A program made the translations under genes and the position numbers. The notes under the pieces are model-generated. The model did not search any database, was not told where the DNA came from, and saw only the letters and a program-made list of their open reading frames with translations. A DNA stretch of 64,000 bases from Streptomyces sp. 7-21 (GTDB lineage: Bacteria > Actinomycetota > Actinomycetes > Streptomycetales > Streptomycetaceae). The stretch is from assembly GCF_016741785.1 (NCBI RefSeq), contig NZ_JAERRL010000014.1:62001-126000 (forward strand), read 5' to 3'. This document shows, piece after piece, positions 42,322-55,350 of this stretch (position 1 is the stretch's first letter; each line of letters starts with the position of its first letter).

Positions 42322-45300
42322 TCAGCGGTTGCTGCGCAGCAGGGTGCGCATCGTGCGCATGGCCACCGAGAGGTTGGCGAGGTCGAACGACTCCGACGAC
42401 TGGATCTCCCGGAGCGTGGCACGGGCCCGGCCGAGCACCGCCGCGTGCTGGTCGGCCCACGTGGCGAAGCACTCCTCGGGCGGAGTGTCCTGCCCGCCCG
42501 CCGCCAGCACGTCGGCCGTCAGCAGCTGGTGCGCCGCGTACAGGTCCTCGCGGATCGCCGTGCGGGCCATCGACTGCCACCGGTCCAGCCGCGGCAGCTC
42601 GCTGATGTGGTCCTGGAGCTGCGCGATGCCGAGCTGGTCGCTGAGGTGGTAGTACACCTCGGCCACGTCCATCAGGTCGCGGCCGGTGCGGTCGGCGACG
42701 GCGACGATGTCCAGGCCGGGGAAGATGGCGGAGAAGCCCGCCACCCGCAGGGCGAAGTCGGCGGGCACGCCGCTGCCAGCCAGCTCGGCGTGCAGCTTCT
42801 CGTGCCACTCGAGGTCCTTGCCGCGCAGCAGCTTCGGCAGCTCCCGCCAGACCTGGCCGACGCGCTCGGCGAACAGGTCGATGGTCCCGGCGAGCGCCAG
42901 CGGCTGCGGCCGGTTGTTCAGCAGCCAGCGGGCGCCGCGCTCGACCAGGCGCCGGGCGTGCAGCCTGATCCGGGTGACGACGGCGGCGTCGACCTTGTTG
43001 TCCAGGCCCTCGGCCCGGTCCCAGATGCCGGCGAGCCCGAAGATCTCCCGCGAGGCGGTGTGCGCGCGGACGATCTCCTCCGTGGAGGCGCCGGTCTCCT
43101 CCTGCATGCGGTGCAGGAAGGAGCAGCCGCCGGTGTTCACCGTGTCGTTGACGAGCAGCGTGGTGATGATCTCGCGGCGCAGGGCGTGCCGCTCGATGTG
43201 GTCGGCGAAGCGCTCCCGCAGCGCGGTCGGGAAGTAGGCGTGCAGCAGCCGCCCGGTGTACGGGTCGTCCGGCAGGGAGGTGTCCAGCAGCTCCGCGGTG
43301 ACGGACAGCTTGACGTAGGCCAGCAGCACCGACAGCTCGGGCTGGGTCAGCCCCTTGCCGGCGGCGCGCCGCTCGCGGATCTCGTCGTCGCTGGGGAGGA
43401 ACTCCAGCTCCCGGTCGAGCCTGCCCTCTTCGGTGAGGCGCCGGATCAGGCGCTGGTGCGCCAGGATCAGCCCCGGCGCGGTGGCCTGCCCGTTGGCGAG
43501 CGCGGTGTTCTGGGCGTAGTTGTTCCGCAGGACGAGGGCGGCGACCTCGTCCGTCATCTCGGCCAGCAGCGCGTTGCGCTGCTTGAGGGTGAGATCACCC
43601 GCGCTGACCAGTGAGTTGAGCAGGATCTTGATGTTCACCTCGTGGTCCGAGGTGTCGACGCCGGCGCTGTTGTCGATGGCGTCGGTGTTGCACCGGCCGC
43701 CGGCCTGGGCGTACTCGATGCGGCCGCGCTGGGTGAACCCCAGGTTGCCGCCCTCACCGACGACGCGGGCGCGCAGGTCGCGGCCGTTGACGCGGATGGC
43801 GTCGTTGGCCTTGTCCCCGACGTCGGCGTGGGTCTCCGCCGAGGACTTCACGTAGGTGCCGATGCCGCCGTTCCACAGCAGGTCGACGGGGGCCTTGAGG
43901 ATGGCCCGCATCAGCTCGGCGGGGGTCATCACCGTCACGCCGGGGTCGATGCCGAGCGCCTGCTTCACCTGCGGGCTGAGGCTGATGGACTTCGCCGTGC
44001 GCGGGTAGACGCCGCCGCCCTTGGAGATCAGGCTGGGGTCGTAGTCGGCCCACGAGGAGCGGGGCAGCTCGAAGAGCCGGCGCCGCTCGGCGTAGGAGAC
44101 CGCCGCGTCGGGGTCGGGGTCCAGGAAGATGTGCCGGTGGTCGAAGGCGGCGACCAGCCGGATGTGCTCCGACAGCAGCATGCCGTTGCCGAAGACGTCA
44201 CCGGACATGTCGCCGATGCCGACGACCGTGAAGTCCTGGGTCTGGGTGTCGTGCCCGAGCTCCCGGAAGTGCCGCTTGACGGACTCCCACGCGCCGCGGG
44301 CGGTGATGCCCATCCCCTTGTGGTCGTATCCGGCGGAGCCGCCGGAGGCGAAGGCATCGCCCAGCCAGAAGCCGTAGGAGGCAGCGACCTCGTTGGCGAT
44401 GTCGGAGAACGTGGCGGTGCCCTTGTCGGCGGCCACCACCAGGTAGGTGTCGTCCCCGTCGTGCCGCACGACGTCCTCGGGCGGCACCACCTCGCCGTTG
44501 ACCAGGTTGTCCGTGATGTCGAGCAGACCGGAGATGAACGTCCGGTAGCAGGCGATGCCCTCGCGCAGCCACGCGTCGCGGTCGGTGGCCGGGTCGGGCA
44601 GCCGCTTGCCGACGAAGCCGCCCTTGGCCCCGACCGGCACGATCACCGTGTTCTTCACCTCCTGGGCCTTCACCAGGCCCAGGATCTCGGTGCGGAAGTC
44701 CTCCCGCCGGTCCGACCAGCGCAGGCCGCCGCGCGCCACTTTGCCGAACCGCAGGTGCACGCCCTCCACGCGCGGCGAGTACACCCAGATCTCGTACGCC
44801 GGACGCGGCTCGGGAAGGTCGGGGATGGCCTGCGGGTCTAGCTTGATCGACAGGTAGGAGTGGGGCCGGCCCTGGCTGTCGGTCTGGAAGTAGTTGCACC
44901 GCAGGGTGGCCTTGATGACCGTCAGGAACGCCCGCAGGATGCGGTCCTCGTCGAGGTTGGCCACCTCCTCGAGCGCGCCGTCGAGCTCGGCGAGCAGCGC
45001 ATCGGTCAGCTCCCGGCCCGCGGCCTGCCGCTGCGGCGACAGCCGCGCCTCGAAGAGGCTGACCAGCAGCCGGGTGGTGTGGTGGTTGCGGCGGAGGGTG
45101 GCCTCCATGCTCTCGCGCGTGAACCGGGCGCCCGCCTGCCACAGGTACCGGGCGTAGGCACGCAGCACCATGGCCTGGCGCCAGGTCAGCCCGGCGGACA
45201 GCACCAGCGCGTTGAAGCCGTCGTTCTCCGCCTCGCCGGTCCAGGCGGCGGCGAAGGCTTCCTGGAACCGCTCGCGGGCGTCGCCGCCGAGGTTGTGCGA

Positions 45301-47292
45301 CAGCGGCTCGGGGATCCGCAGGCCGAAGTCGTAGATCCAGGCGGTGGTGCCGTCGCTGGCGCGCAGCAGGTAGGGCCGCTCGTCCACGACCTCGACGCCC
45401 AGGCAGTGCAGCACGGGCAGCACCGCGCTCAGTGAGACCGGCTCGCCGGTGCGGTAGATCTTGAACCGCCGCTCCCCTGGCCTGGCGCCGACCGGCTCGT
45501 ACAGGCACAGCGCGAAGTCGCGGCCCTCGCCCTCCGGTCCCCCGCCCTGGGTGAGCCCGGTGACGAACCGCAGGTCGGCGACGGCGGTGCGCGGCGAGAA
45601 GTCAGCCTTGTACCCCTCGGGGAAGGCCCCGGAGAAACGGCGGCTGAGCTCGGCGGCGCGCTCCTCGCCGTACTCGGCGGCCAGGGCCTCGGCGAAGCCG
45701 TCGCTCCAGGAGCGTGATGCTTCGGCGAGACGCGCCTCGATCCGCTCCGCGTCGGCGTCGGTCAGCTCGGGCAGCTCGGTGCCCGGCTCGACGCGGATGA
45801 CGAAGTGCAGCCGGGAGAGCACCGATTCGGTGTTCCACGCCGTGAAGTCGACCGAGCTGCCGGACAGTTCCTCGGTGAGGATTTCGGTCAGCCGCAGCCG
45901 CACGGAGGTGGTGTACCGGTCGCGCGGCAGGTACACCAGCGCGGAGTAGTACCGTCCGTACTCGTCCCGCCGCAGGAACAGCCGCAGCCTGCGCCGCTCC
46001 TGGAGCTGGAGGACAGCGGTGGCGATGCTGCCCAGCGTGTCCGTCGGAGTCTGGAACAGCTCGTCGCGCGGGTAGGTCTCCAGGATCTGCAGCAGGTCGC
46101 GCCCGCTGTGGCTGTCGGGCGGGAACCCGGCCGCGCTGAGCACCTCGGCGACCTTGCGGCGGATGACGGGTACGCGGCGCACCGACTCGGTGTAGGCGGT
46201 GGCCGAGAACAGGCCGAGGAACCGCCGCTCGCCGATGACCCTGCCCTCGGCGTCGAACTTCTTGACGCCGATGTAGTCCAGGTAGGACGGCCGGTGCACG
46301 GTGGCCCGGCTGTTCGCCTTGGTCAGCACCAGCAGCCGCGGCTCGCGGGCCTTGGCGCGCGCGGAGGCGGGCAGCCGGCTGAACGCCTCGGAGGCCGAGG
46401 GGTGTCCGGTGTTCTTCCCGTGGCTGGGGTCGGAGCGCAGGATGCCCAGGCCGGTGCCGGGGATGGCCCGCAGCGCGTCGCCCGCGCCGCCGTCGTCCTC
46501 CCGGAGCAGCTCGTACTCGCGGTAACCGAGGAACGTGAAGTGGTCGTTGGCGAGCCAGCGGAGCAGCTCGGTGGCTTCCTCGGTCTCCTGCGGCGTCACC
46601 TCGGCGGGCAGCGGCTCGCCGGGGAGGCTGTCGGCCAGGCGCAGGGCGGCGCCGCGCATCTTCTGCAAGTCCTCGACCGCCTCGCGGACATCGCTGAGCA
46701 CGCGGCGCAGGCCGGTCTCGATGGCGGCCAGGGCCTCGTGGTCGGTCTCGCGGTCGGTCTCGACGTGGATCCAGCTCTCGATGACGGCGTCGGACGGCAG
46801 GTCGTCGGGGGCGGCCGCGCCGTCGGGGTCGCGACCGGCGTCGAGCACCTCAAGGAGCCGTCCCGTCACGTCCCGCCGGACGACGACCTGCGGGTGGATG
46901 ACGAGGTGGATGCCGCGCCCGAGCCGGGAGAGTTCGTTGGTCACCGAGTCCACGAGGAAGGGCATGTCATCGGTGACGACCTCGACCACGGTGTGGCTGC
47001 ACGTCCAGCCCATCTCCTCGACCGTGGGCGTGTAGGCGCGGACCGCGGCCGTGCCCTGGGGGCGTTTGGCCGCGAGGGAGAGGTGGGCGATAGCCGCGCC
47101 CGCCACGTCCTCGGCCTGGCGGTCCACGAGGTCCTCGGGGGCAACGTACCGGTAGTAGCGCTGGAGGTAGGCGGTCAGCGAGGCGGCGTCCATTCCGTGC
47201 GCGGGCGTGCCGCCGTCGGGCGCATGCTCCGCTACTTTGCCTGCCTCTGCCAGGAGTGTGGCCTTCGTTTCGTCCAGCTGCTTGGTATGCAT
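42322..47292 (-). CDS. gdhB: NAD-specific glutamate dehydrogenase, 180-kDa class
   Basis: The 1656-residue protein is of the large L-GDH class. It has an N-terminal ACT-like regulatory part (about 90-600) and a catalytic region with GGLRWSDRREDFRTEILGLV, then KNTVIVPVGAKGGFVGKRLP (substrate lysines). GIGDMSGDVFGNGMLLSE and VVGEGGNLGFTQRGRIEYA (NAD-binding) follow, then a long C-terminal helical domain. It deaminates glutamate to 2-oxoglutarate with NAD. S. clavuligerus NAD-GDH defined the class, and S. coelicolor SCO2999 is the likely counterpart. AGGAG lies about 10 bases before the ATG. It is the longest gene of the window. Confidence 0.96.
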   Translation of the reverse strand: MHTKQLDETKATLLAEAGKVAEHAPDGGTPAHGMDAASLTAYLQRYYRYVAPEDLVDRQAEDVAGAAIAHLSLAAKRPQGTAAVRAYTPTVEEMGWTCSHTVVEVVTDDMPFLVDSVTNELSRLGRGIHLVIHPQVVVRRDVTGRLLEVLDAGRDPDGAAAPDDLPSDAVIESWIHVETDRETDHEALAAIETGLRRVLSDVREAVEDLQKMRGAALRLADSLPGEPLPAEVTPQETEEATELLRWLANDHFTFLGYREYELLREDDGGAGDALRAIPGTGLGILRSDPSHGKNTGHPSASEAFSRLPASARAKAREPRLLVLTKANSRATVHRPSYLDYIGVKKFDAEGRVIGERRFLGLFSATAYTESVRRVPVIRRKVAEVLSAAGFPPDSHSGRDLLQILETYPRDELFQTPTDTLGSIATAVLQLQERRRLRLFLRRDEYGRYYSALVYLPRDRYTTSVRLRLTEILTEELSGSSVDFTAWNTESVLSRLHFVIRVEPGTELPELTDADAERIEARLAEASRSWSDGFAEALAAEYGEERAAELSRRFSGAFPEGYKADFSPRTAVADLRFVTGLTQGGGPEGEGRDFALCLYEPVGARPGERRFKIYRTGEPVSLSAVLPVLHCLGVEVVDERPYLLRASDGTTAWIYDFGLRIPEPLSHNLGGDARERFQEAFAAAWTGEAENDGFNALVLSAGLTWRQAMVLRAYARYLWQAGARFTRESMEATLRRNHHTTRLLVSLFEARLSPQRQAAGRELTDALLAELDGALEEVANLDEDRILRAFLTVIKATLRCNYFQTDSQGRPHSYLSIKLDPQAIPDLPEPRPAYEIWVYSPRVEGVHLRFGKVARGGLRWSDRREDFRTEILGLVKAQEVKNTVIVPVGAKGGFVGKRLPDPATDRDAWLREGIACYRTFISGLLDITDNLVNGEVVPPEDVVRHDGDDTYLVVAADKGTATFSDIANEVAASYGFWLGDAFASGGSAGYDHKGMGITARGAWESVKRHFRELGHDTQTQDFTVVGIGDMSGDVFGNGMLLSEHIRLVAAFDHRHIFLDPDPDAAVSYAERRRLFELPRSSWADYDPSLISKGGGVYPRTAKSISLSPQVKQALGIDPGVTVMTPAELMRAILKAPVDLLWNGGIGTYVKSSAETHADVGDKANDAIRVNGRDLRARVVGEGGNLGFTQRGRIEYAQAGGRCNTDAIDNSAGVDTSDHEVNIKILLNSLVSAGDLTLKQRNALLAEMTDEVAALVLRNNYAQNTALANGQATAPGLILAHQRLIRRLTEEGRLDRELEFLPSDDEIRERRAAGKGLTQPELSVLLAYVKLSVTAELLDTSLPDDPYTGRLLHAYFPTALRERFADHIERHALRREIITTLLVNDTVNTGGCSFLHRMQEETGASTEEIVRAHTASREIFGLAGIWDRAEGLDNKVDAAVVTRIRLHARRLVERGARWLLNNRPQPLALAGTIDLFAERVGQVWRELPKLLRGKDLEWHEKLHAELAGSGVPADFALRVAGFSAIFPGLDIVAVADRTGRDLMDVAEVYYHLSDQLGIAQLQDHISELPRLDRWQSMARTAIREDLYAAHQLLTADVLAAGGQDTPPEECFATWADQHAAVLGRARATLREIQSSESFDLANLSVAMRTMRTLLRSNR

Positions 47293-47406
47293 TTCCTTTG
47301 GCTCCTGGTGCCGCGCGCCCTTGCGCGGCGTCGGGTAACCGGGGCCGGGCAGCGGCCCCGTGGTGAACGCCCCGTCCAGTCCCCGGGGCGGGTCAGGGAC
47401 CAGCCG

Positions 47407-47423
47407 GGCGCTGCGGCAGCGCC
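47407..47423 (-). terminator. Short hairpin after the HAD gene
   Basis: GGCGCTG-CGG-CAGCGCC forms a 7-base stem 36 bases past the HAD gene's stop, before gdhB. It is a weak terminator candidate without a T tract. Confidence 0.35.
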
Positions 47424-47458
47424 ACCTCCGGCCGGGTCCCCGGCCGCTATCGGACTGA

Positions 47459-48292
47459 TCACAGAGAAAAGGCTACGCCCTGGCCGTCGTCCGTCGAGGG
47501 TCCGCCGGTGTAACCCTGGGCACCCACGAGTTCCGCCGCGAGGGCAACGGCCTCGGCGAGGCTGTCGACGACGGGCGCGCCCGTCGCGGCCAGGCTGCGG
47601 CGGCTCTGCGAGCCGCCGGTGTGCAGCACGGCGCGCGCCCCCGCGTGCGCCGCCGCCCTGGCGTCGTCCGCCGCGTCCCCGATGACGACGACGCGGTCGG
47701 CGGGTATGCCGCCCAGAGCCGCGAGGTGACGCGCCATCTGCTCGGCCTTGCCCAGCACCGGGCCGCCGGCGCCCGCGCCGTCGATCCGCACGAAGTGGCC
47801 GTCGATGCCCAGCCTGCTGACCCACGGCCGCAGCCGGTCGTGCGGCGCCAGCGAACACACCGACTGCGTCTGGCCCGTCGCGCCCCAGGCGCGCAGCAGC
47901 CGCTCGGCTCCGTCGGCCAGCCCGGCCGCATCGGCCCGGGCGAAGTAGTGCCGGTGGAAGGTGCTGTCCATGACCTCCCACTCCTGTTCCGTGGGCGGCC
48001 TGCCGATCAGCCGCGCGTAGAACCGGGGCACCGGCACGCAGTACAGCTCGCGGTACCGCTCCAGGGTGATAGGCGGTATCCCCAGCTCCGCGAACGCGGC
48101 GTTGGTCGCCTCGATCACCACGTCGATGTCATGGAGCAGCGTGCCGTTCCAGTCCCAGACGAGGTGCGCCGGGCCGGGCGACCGCCCTGTGGTGCGCTGG
48201 GTGGTCCGCTGGCTGGAGGGGTGGAGAGCTCGCTGAGAAGACCGCTGAGGAGACTGAGGAGAACGCTGCGGAGACCGCCGGGGAGACGCCAT
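47459..48292 (-). CDS. HAD-superfamily hydrolase (phosphatase-like)
   Basis: The 277-residue protein has HAD motif I VWDWNGTLLHD, a small helical cap with TFHRHYFARADA, motif II Ser/Thr region near QSVCSLAPH, motif III lysine GKAEQMA and motif IV VVIGDAADDARAA. It is of the phosphoglycolate-phosphatase/Gph-like group; its substrate is unknown. The first 40 residues are a Ser/Pro/Gln/Arg-rich run (SPQRSPQSPQ) with no match, coming from repeats of GAGAC-like DNA. The ATG at 48290-48292 was taken; a GTG at 48316 is possible. Confidence 0.85.
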   Translation of the reverse strand: MASPRRSPQRSPQSPQRSSQRALHPSSQRTTQRTTGRSPGPAHLVWDWNGTLLHDIDVVIEATNAAFAELGIPPITLERYRELYCVPVPRFYARLIGRPPTEQEWEVMDSTFHRHYFARADAAGLADGAERLLRAWGATGQTQSVCSLAPHDRLRPWVSRLGIDGHFVRIDGAGAGGPVLGKAEQMARHLAALGGIPADRVVVIGDAADDARAAAHAGARAVLHTGGSQSRRSLAATGAPVVDSLAEAVALAAELVGAQGYTGGPSTDDGQGVAFSL

Positions 48293-48352
48293 GCTTCCGA
48301 CGGTACGCGGTGCCACTGACAGCCGCGTAGAGCGCGCCGGGGCGGCCGGGGT

Positions 48353-48856
48353 TCACAGCAGGTCGCTGATCTCCTGCACGCCGTACCACAGCAGCTCGTG
48401 GTCCAGGGCCCCGTCGACCGTGAACTGCGCGTCCGTGTCGCCCTGGTCGGCGGCTGTGACCGCCGCCGCGGCGGCCTTCACGTCCGCTTCCGCCTCCGGC
48501 CCGTCGACGTGGACCGAGGCCAGGTCGGTCAGCGGGATGACGGCGGACAGCGTGACCTCGCCCAGCGCCTCGGCCCGCAGGGCCTGGCCGGGATCGACGC
48601 GTGCCTGGCGGTCGGGGACGTCGGCGGCCAGGACCACCCGCCGCCGCTCGGCACGCGGATCGGCCGCCAGCAGCCTGAGACTGGCCTGTGCCGCCCGGCT
48701 GAGCGCGGCGTACTCCAGCTCCTCGATGCTGCCGGAGACGTACCACTCGCGCAGCGCGGGCGTCACGGCATAGGCGGTCAGCGGCGCCGGGCCCGCCTGC
48801 CCGGCGCGGTGCAGCTCAGCGAGCCGAGGCAGCGTGTAAGGAACGTAGACGCGCAT
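48353..48856 (-). CDS. DUF6912-like conserved protein
   Basis: The 167-residue protein begins MRVYVPYTLPRLAELHRAG and ends ELLWYGVQEISDLL, with VVLAADVPDRQARVDPGQAL in the middle. This is a conserved actinobacterial family next to secA and related genes; no function is known. The ATG at 48854-48856 gives the usual start. It is divergent from the Rv3235-like gene. Confidence 0.78.
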   Translation of the reverse strand: MRVYVPYTLPRLAELHRAGQAGPAPLTAYAVTPALREWYVSGSIEELEYAALSRAAQASLRLLAADPRAERRRVVLAADVPDRQARVDPGQALRAEALGEVTLSAVIPLTDLASVHVDGPEAEADVKAAAAAVTAADQGDTDAQFTVDGALDHELLWYGVQEISDLL

Positions 48857-48996
48857 CGTGCCGCTTTCCGTGAGACGCCACTGCGGGGGCCAAGGATACG
48901 GCTTTCTTCCGTCACTCCCACCTCTCTTGCCTCTGCGTGACCGCCTGATTACACTCCACCCCGTTACTGATTGGTAGCTTCGACGGGGGTGGTCAC

Positions 48997-49422
48997 ATGA
49001 GAACGAGCAACCGCGTTCCGCGGCCGGCCGGTCCGCCCGGCCGCGCGGACGCGCGGCGCCCCGGCCGCCCCCGGCCCCGCACCGGGCAGGCCAGACCGCA
49101 CGAGTGGTTCGCACGGCAGCTGCTGCTCGTGCTCAGCGGGCAGCGCCCGGTCCACGCCCTCCTGGGCCACGCCGGGCCCGAGGCGTACGACGCGCTCGCC
49201 CGGCTCGCACCGCGCACGCCCCTGCGCCCGCCGCCCGGCGAGCGCTGGGCGCCGGTGCTGCGCGGCGTCGGCGCCTGCCGCCCCGACACCGACGTCATCG
49301 AGGCCTTCGCCCGCATCGACGCCGGCGGCAGGACCCGGGCGCTCGCCTTCCGCCTGGAGCGCGCCGGGAGCGGGCGCTGGAAGTGCTGCGCCATCGAGGT
49401 CGACGTGGACACCGTCTCCTGA
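48997..49422 (+). CDS. Rv3235-like protein next to secA
   Basis: A 141-residue actinobacterial protein. After a basic, proline-rich start comes HEWFARQLLLVLSGQRPVHA, then LLGHAGPEAYDALARL and AFARIDAGGRTRALAFRLE, ending with WKCCAIEVDVD. The homologue Rv3235 lies beside secA in mycobacteria, so its gene pairing is conserved; a link to export is inferred from position only. GGGGTGG is upstream of the ATG. It converges with secA across the hairpin at 49431-49466. Confidence 0.85.
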   Translation: MRTSNRVPRPAGPPGRADARRPGRPRPRTGQARPHEWFARQLLLVLSGQRPVHALLGHAGPEAYDALARLAPRTPLRPPPGERWAPVLRGVGACRPDTDVIEAFARIDAGGRTRALAFRLERAGSGRWKCCAIEVDVDTVS

Positions 49423-49430
49423 GACGGCAG

Positions 49431-49466
49431 GGGCGGGCCGCGCCCCGCCCGGGGCACGGCCCGCCC
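49431..49466. terminator. Hairpin between the Rv3235-like gene and secA
   Basis: A 10-base stem (49431-49440 against 49457-49466); the loop contains its own CCCCG-CCC-GGGG-like hairpin. It would stop transcription from both sides. Confidence 0.7.
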
Positions 49467-49487
49467 TCGCCGCTGCGGTGCCTCCCG

Positions 49488-52334
<2,847 letters not shown>

Positions 52335-52484
52335 GAGGGCTTGTCTCCTTGCCGGTTGGGCTAAGCCGCCTGGGGCTCGTTCAGGGCGTGGGCACAACGA
52401 GATGGCACTGCCGCACCGGCCATGGTATGCGAGCGCGGAGAGGAGTGTCAGTGCTCGTCAGTGCTCGGCTCTACGATCGCCCGC

Positions 52485-53708
52485 ATGACCACCGCACCCC
52501 GCTCACGCCCCCGCCCCGCCGTCTCCCTGTCCGCCGACGAGGCCCGCAGGATCGCCCTGCGGGCGCAGGGGCTGCTCGGTGCGCCCGACCGCCGCGCGGG
52601 CGTGCGGGGGGTGCTGCGCCGCCTGGGGGCGGTCCAGCTGGACACCATCTCAGTGCTGGCCCGGTCGCACGAGCTGGTGCCGTACGCCCGGCTCGGCGCG
52701 GTGGGGCGGCGGGCCGTGGAGGAGGCGTACTGGACGCCGGGCGGGCCGTCCGGCTCCTTCGAGTACTGGTCGCACGCGGCGTGCGTGCTGCCGCTGGAGG
52801 AGTGGCCGCTGTTCGCCTTCCGCCGCCGCCAGCTGCGGGCGCGCGGGCACCGCTGGCACCGGCTGGCCGACCGCGAGCGGTCGCTCGCGGAGGTCCGCGC
52901 CCGGCTGGCCAGCGCCGGGCCGCTGACCGCCACGGAGCTGGGCGGCGCGAAGAACGGCGGCCCCTGGTGGGACTGGTCCGAGACCAAGATCGCGGTGGAG
53001 TGGCTGCTGGACACCGGCGAGGTGGTGTGCCGCGAGCGGCGCGGCTGGAAGCGGGTCTACGAGCTGGCCGAGCGGGCTGTGCCCCCCGGGCTGTTCCACG
53101 ACGACCTCGACGACCGTGAGTGCCTGCGGCGGCTGGTGGCCCAGGCCGGCGCGGCGCTGGGGGTGGCCACCCGGGCCGACCTCGCCGATTACCACCGGCT
53201 GCGGGCCGCCCAGGTCGAGGAGGTGCTGCCGGACACCGGCCTGACGCCCGTGGAGGTGGCGGGCTGGCGGGAGCCGGCGTGGGCCGACCCCGCGGCGCTC
53301 GCGGCCCCGCCCCGCGGCAGGCACCGCACCACGCTGCTGTCGCCGTTCGACTCGCTCATCTGGGACCGGGCGCGCACCGAGCGGGTGTTCGGCTTCCGGC
53401 ACCGCCTGGAGGCGTACGTGCCCCGGCCCCGGCGCGTGTACGGGTACTTCGCCATGCCGCTGCTGGCGGGCGGCAGGCTGCTCGGCCGGGTGGACCCGGC
53501 CCGCGACGGCGGCACGCTGCTGGCGCGGCACGCGGCGTTCGAGGGCTCCCCGGCCCGGGCGCGCAAGGCCGTGCCGGCGATGGCCGGGGCGCTCGTCGAG
53601 GCCGCCTCCTGGGTGGGGTGCGACGACGTGCGCGTCGAGCGCACCACCCCCGCCGAGCTGGCCCGGCCGCTGGCGGACGCCGTCGCGGCGGCGCTGCGCG
53701 ACCGCTGA
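52485..53708 (+). CDS. Winged-helix DNA glycosylase-like protein (AlkX/YcaQ family)
   Basis: The 407-residue protein belongs to the HTH_42 winged-helix group. QLDTISVLARSHELVPYARL holds the QxD motif used by E. coli YcaQ for unhooking DNA interstrand cross-links, and SPFDSLIWDRARTERVFGF is a conserved C-terminal block. PWWDWSETKIAVEWLL marks the winged helix. Streptomyces AlkZ relatives protect azinomycin producers; this one is of the broad YcaQ type. It may remove alkylated or cross-linked bases. The ATG at 52485 gives the standard start; it faces secA. Confidence 0.88.
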   Translation: MTTAPRSRPRPAVSLSADEARRIALRAQGLLGAPDRRAGVRGVLRRLGAVQLDTISVLARSHELVPYARLGAVGRRAVEEAYWTPGGPSGSFEYWSHAACVLPLEEWPLFAFRRRQLRARGHRWHRLADRERSLAEVRARLASAGPLTATELGGAKNGGPWWDWSETKIAVEWLLDTGEVVCRERRGWKRVYELAERAVPPGLFHDDLDDRECLRRLVAQAGAALGVATRADLADYHRLRAAQVEEVLPDTGLTPVEVAGWREPAWADPAALAAPPRGRHRTTLLSPFDSLIWDRARTERVFGFRHRLEAYVPRPRRVYGYFAMPLLAGGRLLGRVDPARDGGTLLARHAAFEGSPARARKAVPAMAGALVEAASWVGCDDVRVERTTPAELARPLADAVAAALRDR

Positions 53709-53762
53709 AACCAGCCGCCTGGCGGGCAGATGCGGCCGGCCGCGGGGGCGCGGGAGCGGCGC

Positions 53763-54509
53763 TCAGCTCGTCTCCAGGTCCAGGATCTTGGCCCGCATCG
53801 CGTAGACCACGGCCTCCATCCGGGAGTGCAGCTGGAGCTTCTCCAGGATGTTGCGCACGTGGTTCTTCACGGTGTTCTCGCTGATGAAGAGCTCCTTGGC
53901 GATGTCCCGGTTGTTCTTCCCGGTGGCCACCAGCCGCAGCACCTCCAGCTCCCGGTCGGTGAGCTTCGGCGCGGGCACCAGACGCCGCTCGTCCGTGCGC
54001 TGGATCATCGACTTGAACTCGGTCAGCAGCTTCGCCGCCATCGACGGGCTGATCTGGGACTGGCCGTCGGCGACCGCGCGGATAGCGGCCGTGACCTCGT
54101 CCGTGGAGATCTCCTTGAGCAGATAGCCCGTGGCACCGGCCTTGATCGCGTCGTAGAGGTCGGCCTCCTCGTCGCTGATCGTCAGCATGATGATGCGCGC
54201 GCTGGGCGCCACGTCCTTGATCGCCGTGCACGCCTCGATGCCGCCGCGCCGGGGCATCCGCACGTCCATCAGCACGATGTCCGGCAGCAGGTCCGCGGCC
54301 TTCTCGACCGCTTCCGTGCCGTCCCCCGCCTCGCCGACGACCTGGATGTCCTCCTCCTGGGCCAGCACGATCTCCAGGCCTCGCCGGAAGAGTTCGTGGT
54401 CGTCGACCACCAGCACCCTGATCGGCTCCGTCCGCTCTGCCGCGGCCGGCCGCTCCTCCTCACCCGGCGGTACGCCCCGGGGCATCGTAGGCCCGAAACC
54501 GTCCACCAT
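53763..54509 (-). CDS. Orphan NarL/LuxR-type response regulator
   Basis: The 248-residue protein has a receiver domain ([19 protein letters not shown], phospho-acceptor Asp in [10 protein letters not shown], conserved Lys in GYLLKEI) and a LuxR helix-turn-helix ([35 protein letters not shown]). A 30-residue leader precedes the receiver. No sensor kinase gene is beside it, so its partner is elsewhere. S. coelicolor SCO3008 occupies the same place. The ATG at 54507-54509 has GGAGGAG upstream. Confidence 0.92.
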   Translation of the reverse strand: MVDGFGPTMPRGVPPGEEERPAAAERTEPIRVLVVDDHELFRRGLEIVLAQEEDIQVVGEAGDGTEAVEKAADLLPDIVLMDVRMPRRGGIEACTAIKDVAPSARIIMLTISDEEADLYDAIKAGATGYLLKEISTDEVTAAIRAVADGQSQISPSMAAKLLTEFKSMIQRTDERRLVPAPKLTDRELEVLRLVATGKNNRDIAKELFISENTVKNHVRNILEKLQLHSRMEAVVYAMRAKILDLETS

Positions 54510-54603
54510 CCGCTCCTCCCCCACGGGACACCGTCCCGTCAACCGACCCTGCACAGCGGCTAGTCCGGCGCGAGCGACGCCGGTGCGCCCCATGATTCCA
54601 CGA

Positions 54604-54639
54604 CAACCCCCGGCCGAGACCACGCCCGGCCGGGGGTTG
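54604..54639 (-). terminator. Terminator after hpf
   Basis: A 12-base stem (54604-54615 against 54628-54639) with a 12-base loop, 9 bases past the hpf stop. Confidence 0.8.
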
Positions 54640-54648
54640 ACACCGGTA

Positions 54649-55350
54649 TCAGCCGCCCGTCGCGCTGCCGGCGCCGTCCGGCGGCACGGCCGCCAGCGGA
54701 TCGGTCTCCAGGTGGATCACGCCGTAGTCGTACGCGCGCCGCCGGTAGACCACGCTCGGCTGCTTGGTCTCGGCATCGACGAACAGGTAGAAGTCGTGCC
54801 CCACCAGCTCCATCTCGTAGAGGGCCTGATCGAGTGACATCGGCGCCGCCCGGTGCGTCTTCTCCCGCACCACCAGCGGACCGTCACCCTGCACCTCGAT
54901 ACCGCCCTGCGTGCGCACGACCGGAGCGGGAGCGGCCTCCTCCTCCGCCGCCGGCGGCGCCAGCTGGCCGTCCCGGTCGAGCACCGCCACACCCGGCACC
55001 ACCGCGCTGACCTCGCTCGCCGGGATACGGCGCCTGCCGCGGCGGCAGCTGCGCTTGTCATGCTGACGCCGCAGCCGCGACTCCAGCTTCTCCACGGCCA
55101 GGTCGAGCGCGCCGTAGGGGTCGGCCGCGGCGGCCTCGGCCCGCACCACCGGGCCCCGGTGCCGCAGCGTGATCTCCACGCGGTCGGAACGGTCTGCCTG
55201 GCGCGGATTCGGTTCCTTGGAGACCTCCACGTCCAGGCGGGTCACCTTGCCGTCGATTCTCTGGATCTTGTCCAGCTTCAGCTTCTCGGCGACGTGCCTG
55301 CGGAATCTCTCCGGTACCTCTGTCTTGCGGCCTTTGACGACGATGTCCAC
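54649..55350 (-). CDS. hpf: Long-form ribosome hibernation promoting factor
   Basis: The 233-residue protein has the N-terminal ribosome-binding domain ([60 protein letters not shown]) and the C-terminal dimerisation domain ([38 protein letters not shown]), joined by an acidic linker. It dimerises ribosomes to 100S particles in stationary phase. The GTG at 55348-55350 gives the family's start; an in-frame ATG 25 codons upstream is less likely. A terminator follows. Confidence 0.95.
   Translation of the reverse strand: MDIVVKGRKTEVPERFRRHVAEKLKLDKIQRIDGKVTRLDVEVSKEPNPRQADRSDRVEITLRHRGPVVRAEAAAADPYGALDLAVEKLESRLRRQHDKRSCRRGRRRIPASEVSAVVPGVAVLDRDGQLAPPAAEEEAAPAPVVRTQGGIEVQGDGPLVVREKTHRAAPMSLDQALYEMELVGHDFYLFVDAETKQPSVVYRRRAYDYGVIHLETDPLAAVPPDGAGSATGG

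Noticed and set aside
45805-47685. A plus-strand open frame of 626 codons opposite gdhB
   Set aside because: It runs inside the glutamate dehydrogenase gene on the other strand and has no recognisable domain.
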